A stretch of 64,000 bases of DNA, from assembly GCF_900167005.1 (NCBI RefSeq), contig NZ_FUXW01000003.1, positions 195,261-259,260 of the forward strand, given 5' to 3'. Positions 40,657-48,464 of the stretch are shown here, piece after piece. Numbering within the stretch: position 1 is the first letter of the stretch; each line of letters starts with the position of its first letter. Source of the stretch: Butyricicoccus pullicaecorum DSM 23266. GTDB lineage: Bacteria > Bacillota > Clostridia > Oscillospirales > Butyricicoccaceae. Under the pieces are notes generated by a model that saw only the letters and a program-made list of their open reading frames with translations, searched no databases and was not told where the DNA came from. Both the position numbers and the translations under genes were made by a program.

Positions 40657-41325
40657 ATGCAATATTGTCCGCTGTGCCAGGTCAAGGTTGCAGGCAGCAA
40701 GCGCTGCTGTCCGCTGTGCCGCGGCAAGCTGACCGGTGAACCTGACCCGCAAAGTGAGATTTTCCCGCAGGTCGTCGCACCGCACCGCCGGGCGCGTGTT
40801 GCGCGGCGCATCATCACGCTGTGTGTACTCATCGTGATTGCCTGCTCGATTCAGGTCGAGACCATTTGGCATCCCTCGAGCAACTGGCCCTATCTGGTCA
40901 TTGCCGCGTCGCTGTGCACATGGCTGGCTGTCATGCTCGGCATTTCCCGCCGTCGTCTGCTCATGCAGAACCTGACTGCACAGGCACTGCTATTCTCCAT
41001 TTTGTCGGTTGCATGGGACATCGGCACCGGCTGGCACGCCTGGTCGATCGAATGGGTGATCCCCATTCTGCTGCTCGGTGGTGTCGGTGTGCTGCTCATC
41101 CTAAAACTCATTCTGCACGTCCCGATGGTGGATGCGGTTGGCTGGATTGGTGTGCTGTCCATTCTCGGATGGATTGCGCCGATTGTGCTTATGCTGCTCG
41201 ATAAAGTGCAGGTCAAGCTGCCCAGCATGATTTGTTCGGGTGGTTCGTTCCTCACCTTAGTGATACTTGTGGTATTTTTCCACCGGTACATGCGCGACGA
41301 GGCTGCGCGAAGGTTTCATTTGTGA
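40657..41325 (+). CDS. Zinc-ribbon membrane protein (DUF6320-like)
   Basis: A 222-residue protein. A zinc ribbon (CPLCQVKVAGSKRCCPLCRGKL) forms the first 30 residues; five or six membrane helices follow (for example IITLCVLIVIACSIQ, YLVIAASLCTWLAVMLG, WVIPILLLGGVGVLLILKLI, FLTLVILVVFF). It resembles DUF6320 proteins, which occur beside such acyltransferases; the name is from memory. It starts directly after the preceding stop, so it is translationally coupled. Role unknown; it may place the acyltransferase at the membrane. Confidence 0.72.
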   Translation: MQYCPLCQVKVAGSKRCCPLCRGKLTGEPDPQSEIFPQVVAPHRRARVARRIITLCVLIVIACSIQVETIWHPSSNWPYLVIAASLCTWLAVMLGISRRRLLMQNLTAQALLFSILSVAWDIGTGWHAWSIEWVIPILLLGGVGVLLILKLILHVPMVDAVGWIGVLSILGWIAPIVLMLLDKVQVKLPSMICSGGSFLTLVILVVFFHRYMRDEAARRFHL

Positions 41326-41340
41326 TGACGATAAGATAGA

Positions 41341-41371
41341 AAAAGTCCGCAGAAGTATTCTGCGGACTTTT
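41341..41371 (+). terminator. Terminator of the esterase operon
   Basis: Stem AAAAGTCCGCAGAA / TTCTGCGGACTTTT (14 bp) with a GTA loop, followed by GGTTTTT. Confidence 0.92.
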
Positions 41372-41389
41372 GGTTTTTGCATAATTTGT

Positions 41390-41489
41390 GGATTCCCGGG
41401 GCGGACACCGAGAATCCAAGGAGATTTCGCGGCTTGAGAGCCGCGACTCAGGGCGCTGCCCTGAGAACCCGCAGCCTTTGAAAAGGCTG
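41390..41489. repeat. Candidate interspersed repeat made of consecutive hairpins
   Basis: A 100-base non-coding stretch with four inverted repeats in a row: GGATTC/GAATCC (41390-41417), TCGCGGCT/AGCCGCGA (41427-41446), CTCAGGGC/GCCCTGAG (41447-41465) and CAGCCTTT/AAAGGCTG (41472-41489). It sits between convergent genes. I recall near-identical extragenic elements in other gut Clostridia, which suggests a dispersed repeat family; this window has only one copy. Confidence 0.6.
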
Positions 41490-41517
41490 GCGAAACTTTC
41501 AATATTGGGTGCGGAGA

Positions 41518-42435
41518 TTATTTCAAGAAGCCTGCGATGATGCGCTCCTCTGCTTCCTCAGCAGTCAAACCGAGGGTTTCCAGTTTGAGCAGCTGTTCGC
41601 CTGCGATCTTACCAATGGCAGCCTCGTGAATGAGCTGTGCATCCAGATGGGTTGCATCGAGTGCGGGCTGTGCATTGACGCGACCATGATCGGCCAAAAT
41701 AGCATCACATGCAGAATGACCGGTGCAGCGATTGTTGCCGCGGATAGAAGAGACAAACTCCTGATAGGACTCACCCTTTGCGACCGAGCGCGAAACCACG
41801 TCAGCCGAGCAGTCCTCACCATCCAGCGACACGTCAAACACGGTCTTGGCCCATTCCTTGCCATCGGTCAGAATGCGCTCGCGTACGATGAGCTTTGCAC
41901 CCTTTTCCAGCTTACCGGTCGTGCTGCGCTCAGACACATCTACGCCGCGCAGCTGCACGGTATCCATCTCGAGGACAGCGTTTTCCTTTAAATAGATATC
42001 GGTGATGGGGTCGATGCGCTTGAGGCTGCCCGTACCCGTACCGATATGCTTTTCCTGATACAGGACATGTGCACCCGGCTCGAGGAAAAAGCGGTGAATA
42101 CCATTGTGACGAGCTTCGCCCTCATTGTCTGCGTGTACGCCGCAGCCTGCAACGATCACGACATCTGCATCTGCACCGACAAAGAAATCGTTATACACCA
42201 GATCGTTGACGTCGCTATGGGTGACACAGGCCGGGATATATACGGTCTCGCCCTTGGTACCCGGATCGATGCGGATATCCAGACCGGGCTTGCCGTCTTC
42301 CTTGGATGTGATCTTAATGTGCTCAGACGACTGTCGTCCAGCGCACTGACCATCCTCACGGATGTTAAATGCACCCTTGAAGGAGCCCTTGAAATCTGCG
42401 ACCAGACGCAGAAGCTGTTCGGTTACGTTATTCAT
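41518..42435 (-). CDS. sufB: SufB/SufD-family Fe-S scaffold (SmsB-like)
   Basis: A 305-residue, short SufB/D-type beta-helix protein. The segments YIPACVTHSDVNDLVYNDFFVGADADVVIVAGCGVHAD, HRFFLEPGAHVLYQEKHIG, GRVNAQPALDATHLDAQLIHEAAIGKIAGEQLLKLETLGLTAEEAEERIIAGFL match the core and C-terminus. It is much shorter than E. coli SufB (about 495). With the sufC gene it forms a two-gene scaffold/ATPase system, and no sufD, sufS or sufU accompanies it. Its start overlaps the sufC stop by 4 bases. Clusters are presumably built on a homodimer with SufC. Confidence 0.87.
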   Translation of the reverse strand: MNNVTEQLLRLVADFKGSFKGAFNIREDGQCAGRQSSEHIKITSKEDGKPGLDIRIDPGTKGETVYIPACVTHSDVNDLVYNDFFVGADADVVIVAGCGVHADNEGEARHNGIHRFFLEPGAHVLYQEKHIGTGTGSLKRIDPITDIYLKENAVLEMDTVQLRGVDVSERSTTGKLEKGAKLIVRERILTDGKEWAKTVFDVSLDGEDCSADVVSRSVAKGESYQEFVSSIRGNNRCTGHSACDAILADHGRVNAQPALDATHLDAQLIHEAAIGKIAGEQLLKLETLGLTAEEAEERIIAGFLK

Positions 42436-43160
42436 ACGGAAGCACGCTCCTTTCCAAGTGGACAGCGCGGCGTGGACTCATCAGCCAGCAGCATGGGCAG
42501 AATGAGCGAAGCCGGGCCGGCCTGACGGACACGTCCGTCGGCAATGACAACGATCTCGTCTGCGATGGACAGAATACGCTCCTGATGCGAGATGACGAGC
42601 AGCGTGCTCTGACGGGACGCACGCAGATCCTGGAAGGTCTCGACCAGACGTGCAAAGCTCCACAGGTCGATACCGGCTTCAGGCTCGTCGAAGATGCACA
42701 GCGGTGCACGGCGTGCCAGAACAGACGCGATCTCGACGCGCTTCATCTCACCGCCCGACAGGCCGGAATCCAGCTCACGACCGATATACTCATCGGCGCA
42801 CAGACCGACGCGGCCGAGCAGGTCGCACAGTTCATCCTCACTCAGTTCATGTCCGGCTGCGATTTCCAGCAGATCACGCACTGTCAGTCCCTTAAAGCGC
42901 ACCGGCTGCTGAAAGGCATATGCAATGCCCAGACGTGCACGCTCGGTGATATCGAGACCAGAAATGTCCTTGCCGTCAAAAATAATCTTACCCGAGGTCT
43001 GGGTATGCAGTCCGGCGACGAGCTTTGCAAGCGATGTCTTGCCGCCGCCATTCGGGCCGGTGACAACGACCAGCTTGCCGTCTTTCGCGGTCAGACTGAC
43101 GTCCTTGACGATATCGGTTCCGTCCGGCAGCGACCAGGCCAGATGTTCCAGGGTCAGCAT
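42432..43160 (-). CDS. sufC: SufC ABC-type ATPase of the Fe-S assembly system
   Basis: A 242-residue soluble ATPase. Walker A GPNGGGKTSL, Q-loop AYAFQQPVRFKGLTVRDLLEI, signature LDSGLSGGEMKRVEIA, Walker B LCIFDEPEAGIDLWSF and switch His LVISHQ are present; the wording of signature and Walker B is SufC-like. It drives structural change in the SufB-type scaffold. AGGAGG precedes the ATG at 43160. First gene of the two-gene operon. Confidence 0.92.
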   Translation of the reverse strand: MLTLEHLAWSLPDGTDIVKDVSLTAKDGKLVVVTGPNGGGKTSLAKLVAGLHTQTSGKIIFDGKDISGLDITERARLGIAYAFQQPVRFKGLTVRDLLEIAAGHELSEDELCDLLGRVGLCADEYIGRELDSGLSGGEMKRVEIASVLARRAPLCIFDEPEAGIDLWSFARLVETFQDLRASRQSTLLVISHQERILSIADEIVVIADGRVRQAGPASLILPMLLADESTPRCPLGKERASV

Positions 43161-43204
43161 ATAATCAAACGCCTCCTATGTTGGCTGTAAATTTCTGCTC
43201 TTCT

Positions 43205-43234
43205 ATTATAATTGAGCAGTCATTCATATGTCAA
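43205..43234 (-). promoter_or_regulatory. Promoter of sufCB
   Basis: Minus strand TTGACA (43234-43229), 18-base spacer, TATAAT (43210-43205). Both boxes are consensus. Start about 43198, 38 bases before the ATG. Confidence 0.85.
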
Positions 43235-43362
43235 GCGACACCGCTCGGCAGAATGGACAAAAATAGACGATTGTGGTATCATATCCCTGTCAAAAGCAAT
43301 TCGACCACGGGCAGGGCTTTCCTCTGCCTCAATTTTTCACATAGAAACGAAGGTGTAACACA

Positions 43363-44238
43363 ATGGAAAACATCATTATTATCGGTTCCGGCCCCGCGGG
43401 TACTGCGGCAGCGCTGTATGCGGCGCGTGCAGGACTCAAGCCTCTCCTGCTGTCGCAAGGCATGGGTGCGCTGGAAAAAGCCGAGCGAATTGAAAACTTT
43501 TATGGCATCCAGCCCATGAGCGGTGCCGAGCTGCACGCACAGGGTGAAGCACAGGCCAAGGCGCTGGGCGCACGCATCGTGCGCACCCAGGTTCTGGGGG
43601 TCTCGGGATTTGACACCTACACGGTGACCACGACCGACGGCGCTTATGAGGCCATCGCGGTCATTCTGGCAACCGGTGTCAAGCGTGCCGCACCGCCGAT
43701 TGCCGGTCTGCGTGAGCTCGACGGCCGCGGTGTGAGCTATTGCGCCGTATGCGACGCCTTTTTCTACCGCGGCAAGCGCGTTGCCGTGCTGGGCAGCGGT
43801 GATTACGCACTGAGCGAGGCCGAAGAACTGGGCATGGCTGGTTCGATCACCATTCTGACCGGCGGTGCTCCCCAGACCTTCAGCAAGCCCTGCCCTTACC
43901 CGCTGGATACCCGCCCGATCGAGGCAATTGTCGGCGAAGAACAGGTGGAAGGCGTGCGCTTTGCGGACGGTGAGACTCTCCCGCTCGACGGTGTGTTTAT
44001 CGCACTGGGCACGGCAGGCGGCAGCGAGATGGCACGACGCATCGGCGCGGCACTCGATGAAAAGGGCAACGTGCAAGTAGACCGCGAGATGCAGACCGCT
44101 CTGCCCGGTCTGTTCGCCGCAGGCGACTGCACGGGCGGCCTGCTTCAGGTCGCCAAGGCCGTACACGACGGCACGGTTGCCGGTCTGTCTGCCATCCAGT
44201 ACGTCCGCACCTATCGCAAGAACCATCCCGAACTGTGA
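43363..44238 (+). CDS. trxB: Thioredoxin reductase-like flavoprotein
   Basis: A 291-residue FAD/NAD(P) oxidoreductase. FAD motif IIIIGSGPAGTAAALYAARAG, redox pair YCAVCDAFF (CxxC), NAD(P) motif VAVLGSGDYALSEAEELG, and the C-terminal GLFAAGDCTGGLLQVAKAVHDG are present. It is slightly shorter than E. coli TrxB. The NAD(P) loop lacks the usual HRR-type NADPH box, so the donor may not be NADPH; ferredoxin or flavin-linked types exist in Clostridia. A thioredoxin gene follows 104 bases later, consistent with a reductase-substrate pair. Confidence 0.88.
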   Translation: MENIIIIGSGPAGTAAALYAARAGLKPLLLSQGMGALEKAERIENFYGIQPMSGAELHAQGEAQAKALGARIVRTQVLGVSGFDTYTVTTTDGAYEAIAVILATGVKRAAPPIAGLRELDGRGVSYCAVCDAFFYRGKRVAVLGSGDYALSEAEELGMAGSITILTGGAPQTFSKPCPYPLDTRPIEAIVGEEQVEGVRFADGETLPLDGVFIALGTAGGSEMARRIGAALDEKGNVQVDREMQTALPGLFAAGDCTGGLLQVAKAVHDGTVAGLSAIQYVRTYRKNHPEL

Positions 44239-44342
44239 CTTGGTCACGGATAAATCCATACGAATGCGGTATACTGATACCAACATCAGGAAAGACTGAT
44301 TGCAAAGATTGTAATTTACAGACCGAAAAGGAGTCGATAGAT

Positions 44343-44648
44343 ATGGCAAAGCAGATCACCAAGCAGAACTTTGAGCAGGAAGTTGTAAACGCAGGCAGCC
44401 CCATCCTGCTGGACTTTTGGGCAACCTGGTGCGGTCCCTGCCAGCGTCAGGGCCCGATCATTGACCAGATGGCAGCAGACGGCCTGAACGTCGGCAAGAT
44501 CAACGTTGACGAGCAGCCCGAACTGGCTCAGCACTTCCGCGTTATGAGCATCCCCACTCTGGTTGTTGTCAAGAACGGCAAGGAAGTACAGCGTGCCGTT
44601 GGCCTGCATGCCCGCGAGCAGCTGGAAGAGATGCTGCGCAACGCATAA
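44343..44648 (+). CDS. trxA: Thioredoxin
   Basis: A 101-residue thioredoxin with active site DFWATWCGPCQRQGP, the cis-Pro segment MSIPTLVVVKNGKEV and the C-terminal helix. The residue after the CGPC pair is Gln where most thioredoxins have Lys. The ATG at 44343 follows an AAAAGGAG site; an upstream frame to 44235 adds unrelated residues. It works as the disulfide reductant in the cytosol, presumably recycled by the flavoprotein at 43363. A TATACT box lies upstream in the spacer, so it may also be transcribed alone. Confidence 0.95.
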   Translation: MAKQITKQNFEQEVVNAGSPILLDFWATWCGPCQRQGPIIDQMAADGLNVGKINVDEQPELAQHFRVMSIPTLVVVKNGKEVQRAVGLHAREQLEEMLRNA

Positions 44649-44666
44649 ACCATTCTGAGATACAAC

Positions 44667-44692
44667 AAAAGCCGGACATTTGTCCGGCTTTT
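44667..44692. terminator. Terminator after thioredoxin
   Basis: Stem AAAAGCCGGACA / TGTCCGGCTTTT with a 2-base loop, followed by TTTCTC; may also serve the convergent rlmD gene. Confidence 0.88.
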
Positions 44693-44698
44693 TCTCAT

Positions 44699-46072
44699 TT
44701 ATTCAGCTTGATCGTTTGTCTTTTTTGTTAAAACCAGCACAGTTTCTACATGTTTTGTGCGCGGGAACAAGTCAAACGCCCGCGCGGTCTGCGCATAATA
44801 GCCGTACTCGGCAAAACGCTTGAGATCACGTGCCAGCGTTGCCGGATCACAGGAGACATAGACGACCTTAGGCGGCTGCATGCGCGCGATGGCCTCCACA
44901 GCCTGTTCGTCCAGACCCTTGCGCGGCGGGTCGACGGTCAGCACGTCCGGGCGCTCTCCCCGCTCGGCCAGCATCATGGCTGCCTGACCGGCATCAGCAC
45001 AGATAAAGGATACATTTCCCACACCATTGCGCGCGGCATTCTCCTTGGCGTTCTCAATGGCCACGGGAACGATCTCGACGCCGATGACCTTGTCCGCCTT
45101 AGCAGCCAGCGCAAGCGTAATCGTACCCGCACCGCAGTACAGGTCAACAACCGTCTCGCCGCCGTGCAGGTCGGCCAGTTCCAGTGCGCGCGCATACAGC
45201 TTTTCGGTCTGGGCGTGATTGACCTGATAGAAAGCATGCGGCGACAGCTGGAACACGTTGCCGCACAGGCTGTCCTGCAAAACCGGCTCGCCCCACAGCG
45301 TCACGGTGTGCTGTCCCAAAATGACGTTATCGCCGCGCTTATTGATATTGACCACGATACCGACCAGCGATGGCTCGGCCTTGGTCAGACGTTCGATCAG
45401 ATCGTCAGCCGCAGGCAGTTTGCTGCGCGTGGCAATCAGGCACAGATGAGTCTCCCCACTGACTGCGCCCGTGCGCACATAGATATGTCGGATGAGTCCC
45501 TTTCCAGTCTTTTCGTCGTATGCGGTCACATTATGCGCATCCATCCACGCACAAACAGCAGCCGCCAGACGGTCAGCCCGCTCCGACTGAATCAGGCAGC
45601 GCTCGGTCTTGACGATATCGTGACTGTGCGGACGGTAAAAACCGGTGTAGGTGCCATGCGCGTCCTGTCCGACCGGATACTGCGCCTTGTTGCGGTAATG
45701 CGTCGTCTCATCTGCGCCGGTGATACCGTCCAGAATACCCGGTGTACCGCCTAGGTGGGACAGCGCATCATCCACCTTTTTGAACTTAGCGCGCAGTTCT
45801 GCCTCGTAGGAAATGTGCTGGAAGCAGCAGCCGCCGCACTTTCCCGCAACCGGACAAGCCGGCTCGATGCGGTCGTGCGAAGGGATGATGACGCGATCCA
45901 GTCTGCCGAAGGCCATGCGCTTATTGACCTTGACGATGCGGATGTCGCACTGGTCACCGACCGCGGTATTGGGTACGAAAACTGCCATTCCCTCAATCCG
46001 CGCAACACCGCTGCCCTCGGCTGTGTAGTCCACGATCTCCGCGCGGTAAATTTTGTTTTTCTGTATTGCCAT
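44699..46072 (-). CDS. rlmD: 23S rRNA (uracil-5-)-methyltransferase, RlmD/TrmA family
   Basis: A 457-residue enzyme. An N-terminal TRAM domain (about 1-60: KIYRAEIVDYTAEGSGVARIEGMAVFVPN) precedes the Fe-S cysteines CPVAGKCGGCCFQH and the SAM-binding Rossmann domain VVDLYCGAGTITLALAAKADKVIGVE. Catalytic motifs are TVDPPRKGLDE and VYVSCDPATLARDL with the nucleophilic Cys. The ATG at 46072 has GAAGGAG upstream. Firmicutes paralogues (RlmCD) methylate U747 and U1939, so the target base cannot be fixed from sequence alone. Confidence 0.92.
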   Translation of the reverse strand: MAIQKNKIYRAEIVDYTAEGSGVARIEGMAVFVPNTAVGDQCDIRIVKVNKRMAFGRLDRVIIPSHDRIEPACPVAGKCGGCCFQHISYEAELRAKFKKVDDALSHLGGTPGILDGITGADETTHYRNKAQYPVGQDAHGTYTGFYRPHSHDIVKTERCLIQSERADRLAAAVCAWMDAHNVTAYDEKTGKGLIRHIYVRTGAVSGETHLCLIATRSKLPAADDLIERLTKAEPSLVGIVVNINKRGDNVILGQHTVTLWGEPVLQDSLCGNVFQLSPHAFYQVNHAQTEKLYARALELADLHGGETVVDLYCGAGTITLALAAKADKVIGVEIVPVAIENAKENAARNGVGNVSFICADAGQAAMMLAERGERPDVLTVDPPRKGLDEQAVEAIARMQPPKVVYVSCDPATLARDLKRFAEYGYYAQTARAFDLFPRTKHVETVLVLTKKTNDQAE

Positions 46073-46208
46073 GGTGGGTCTCCTTCTATCCTGTGCTCGA
46101 TTCGGCACGGATGCGTAAGGTTCCGGCCGTTTATCTGGTCATTGCTCCAAAAACTGTGATGGGATCAGCAATATTATAGCATATCGCCCGCCAAATAGCC
46201 AGACAGCA

Positions 46209-46240
46209 AAAAGCCCGGATCTGATACGATCCGGGCTTTT
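46209..46240. terminator. Terminator of the pur operon end
   Basis: Stem AAAAGCCCGGATC / GATCCGGGCTTTT (13 bp), 6-base loop, minus-strand tail TTGCTG; lies just after the 46248-46772 gene. Confidence 0.88.
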
Positions 46241-46247
46241 CCTGTAC

Positions 46248-46772
46248 TTAGACCTTGGGCAGCAGTTCCTGCTCGATGGCAACATCGACCGTCAGGCCGG
46301 AGAAGCCAACTGCAGCGAATGCATCGATAAAGCGGGTCGCCGAAGCAACCAGCAGCGAAATGTTATCTGCTACAAAGGTAATGACCTTTTCGAGGTCCAG
46401 GCTGGCATCAACCAGCGTGTTATGCTTGAGGTAAATCTGACCAGCAGGCTGGAAGAAGCCAAACTGACCGAGTGCGGAAAAGTCGTTGCAGTAGCGGCAA
46501 GCCTTTTCTACCTGTGCCTGATTCTGCTCGGGCACGTTGTTAAAAAGGGTGACAAAGAACTGCAGCAGGCCGCTGTTCTCATCGGGAAGCGAAATCGGAA
46601 TGAAGCACGCCTCAATCGTTGCCTCCTTGGCAACCTTTCCCAGACGCTGGCTCTCAGCGCGCAGCATCAGCGGGGTGTGTTCGGTCTGCTCGATGAGCTC
46701 GGAACGGAAACCGTTCTGACCCAGCACATCGTTCATGCAGCCTAAAATCTGTTTCTGCTTATTTGCGTCCAT
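46248..46772 (-). CDS. YbjN-like protein of unknown function
   Basis: A 174-residue soluble protein. Two alpha/beta halves with LIEQTEHTPLMLRAES, CFIPISLPDENSGLLQFFVTL and CRYCNDFSALGQFGFFQPAGQIYLKHNTLVDASLDLEKVITFVADNI resemble the YbjN / type III chaperone-like fold. It lies 3 bases after purD on the same strand, so it is the last gene of the purine transcript, but nothing ties it to nucleotide synthesis. No catalytic motif is visible. Confidence 0.7.
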   Translation of the reverse strand: MDANKQKQILGCMNDVLGQNGFRSELIEQTEHTPLMLRAESQRLGKVAKEATIEACFIPISLPDENSGLLQFFVTLFNNVPEQNQAQVEKACRYCNDFSALGQFGFFQPAGQIYLKHNTLVDASLDLEKVITFVADNISLLVASATRFIDAFAAVGFSGLTVDVAIEQELLPKV

Positions 46773-46775
46773 GGG

Positions 46776-48032
46776 TTATCCTTTCTTAATACCAATATCG
46801 ATCCGGAAATGTGCCTTGTCAAAGTGAATCTTGTGCACATCCGCATACGCCTTCTGGATGGCCTCATCCAGAGTCGGCGCAGTTGCAGTCACGCCCAGTA
46901 CGCGGCCGCCGCTCGTCACGATCTGGCCGTCCTTCAGGCTGGTGCCCGCATGGAAGACAAAGGAATCGGTCACATCGTCAAGACCAGTAATGACCTTGCC
47001 CTTTTCGTATGCCTTGGGGTAGCCGCCCGATGCCATGACCACGCAGCAAGCTGCGTCATCCTTCCACTTGATGTCGATTTCTTCCAGCTTCTCGTCGATG
47101 ACTGCGTTAAAGATATCGTACAGGTCGGAGTCCAGTCGGGACAGCACAGCCTGGGTCTCGGGATCGCCAAAACGTGCATTGTACTCGATGACCTTGGGAC
47201 CCTTGGGGGTCAGCATGAGGCCAAAGTACAGAACGCCCTTGAACGGACGGCCTTCGGCTGCCATCGCGGCAACGGTGGGCTTGAAAATGGTTTCCATGCA
47301 CTGTGCAGCAATGTCCTCAGTGTAGAAGCGAGAGGGCGAGAATGCGCCCATACCACCGGTGTTCGGGCCTTCGTCGTGATCGTAAGCGCGCTTATGATCC
47401 TGCGCCGAGGGCATGGTCTTGAGGTGCTTGCCGTCAACGAATGCCAGAACCGACACTTCAGGACCGGTCAGGTATTCCTCGATGACCACGCGCGCGCCTG
47501 CGCCGCCGAATGCGCCGCCGTCGATCGCGTCCTTGACTGCCGCAATGGCGTCCTCTTCGGTCATCGCAACCGTAACACCCTTGCCGAGTGCCAAACCGTC
47601 AGCCTTGACGACGATCGGTGCGCCCTGCTCCTTGATGTATGCGATGGCAGATGCAGAGTCCTCGAATACCGCATAGCCCGCGGTCGGGATGTTATACTTG
47701 TGCATGAGATCCTTGGCAAAGGACTTGGAGCCCTCGATCACGGCTGCGTTCTTGCGCGGGCCAAAGGCGCGGATACCAGCGGCCTCCAGCGCATCGACCA
47801 TGCCGAGTGCCAGCGGGTCATCGGGCGCGACCATGACCAGATCGGGCTGGTTTGCCTTGGCAAAAGCGACTACGCCGTCAATATCGGTGGCCTTGATGTC
47901 CACGCACTCTGCAACCTGCGCAATACCGCCGTTGCCGGGTGCGCACCAGATTTTATCTACCTTGGGGCTCTTCGCGAGCGTCACGCAGATGGCGTGCTCA
48001 CGTCCGCCGCCGCCGATTACCAGAACTTTCAT
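46776..48032 (-). CDS. purD: Phosphoribosylamine-glycine ligase
   Basis: A 418-residue ATP-grasp enzyme that joins glycine to phosphoribosylamine (second step of purine synthesis). KVLVIGGGGREHAICVTLAKSPKV, VVKADGLALGKGVTVAMTEEDAIAA, GPEVSVLAFVDGKHLKTMPSAQDHKRAYDHDEGPNTGGMGAFSP and YNARFGDPETQAVL are all PurD. The ATG at 48032 overlaps the preceding membrane gene by 4 bases; the longer frame to 48104 is rejected. Length is standard. Confidence 0.96.
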   Translation of the reverse strand: MKVLVIGGGGREHAICVTLAKSPKVDKIWCAPGNGGIAQVAECVDIKATDIDGVVAFAKANQPDLVMVAPDDPLALGMVDALEAAGIRAFGPRKNAAVIEGSKSFAKDLMHKYNIPTAGYAVFEDSASAIAYIKEQGAPIVVKADGLALGKGVTVAMTEEDAIAAVKDAIDGGAFGGAGARVVIEEYLTGPEVSVLAFVDGKHLKTMPSAQDHKRAYDHDEGPNTGGMGAFSPSRFYTEDIAAQCMETIFKPTVAAMAAEGRPFKGVLYFGLMLTPKGPKVIEYNARFGDPETQAVLSRLDSDLYDIFNAVIDEKLEEIDIKWKDDAACCVVMASGGYPKAYEKGKVITGLDDVTDSFVFHAGTSLKDGQIVTSGGRVLGVTATAPTLDEAIQKAYADVHKIHFDKAHFRIDIGIKKG

Positions 48033-48373
48033 TGATGTTCCTCCTTTTTCCGGGTAAACAGACCCATCAGGGTGCAGGCTGCACAGACCAGTGCAAAAAC
48101 GCATGAGAGCAGCAGATCAATCTGTCGACCGACCTGCACAAGCCCGGTCAGCGATACGATTTCCAGCACGGCAAACACACCTACTGCAATCGTACTGTAT
48201 ACGTTCGCGCGGTGCATCCAAACATTGCCGTCCTGCTGCAAGGCTGCGGTGCCGTTGGCGATACCGATATAGCCGAGCAGGCGTGCGATCCATGCAAATG
48301 AGCCTGTCCAGTGGGATGCCACCAGTAAAACAAAGCCGATCAGGCAGCTTTTCCCACCTGTTTTCCGATCCAT
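48029..48373 (-). CDS. Small membrane protein inside the pur operon
   Basis: A 114-residue protein with two to four hydrophobic segments (CLIGFVLLVASHW, IAVGVFAVLEIVSL, LLLSCVFALVCAACTLMGLF) and a basic-acidic tail RKKEEHQ. AAGGAG precedes its ATG at 48373, and its stop overlaps purD's start (ATGA). A hairpin at 48400-48423 separates it from the AICAR formyltransferase gene, so it and purD could be expressed at a different level. No family recognised. Confidence 0.75.
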   Translation of the reverse strand: MDRKTGGKSCLIGFVLLVASHWTGSFAWIARLLGYIGIANGTAALQQDGNVWMHRANVYSTIAVGVFAVLEIVSLTGLVQVGRQIDLLLSCVFALVCAACTLMGLFTRKKEEHQ

Positions 48374-48399
48374 AACCTGTTTGTTCTCCTTCTATAACA

Positions 48400-48423
48400 A
48401 CAGAGCGGGTAATCCCGCTCTGT
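48400..48423 (-). terminator. Hairpin between the AICAR formyltransferase gene and the downstream pair
   Basis: Perfect 10-bp stem ACAGAGCGGG / CCCGCTCTGT with a 4-base loop. On the minus strand the tail is TGTTATAG, T-poor, so it may be a partial terminator or an RNA stabiliser within the operon; the plus-strand tail is TTTTGG. Confidence 0.55.
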
Positions 48424-48464
48424 TTTGGTTGGGTGCATCGTCAGACCTTACGGTCTGCAATCTT

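Noticed and set aside
41257-41502. 81-codon minus-strand ORF
   Set aside because: It is a translation of the stacked-hairpin repeat and the preceding terminator, with no start signal.
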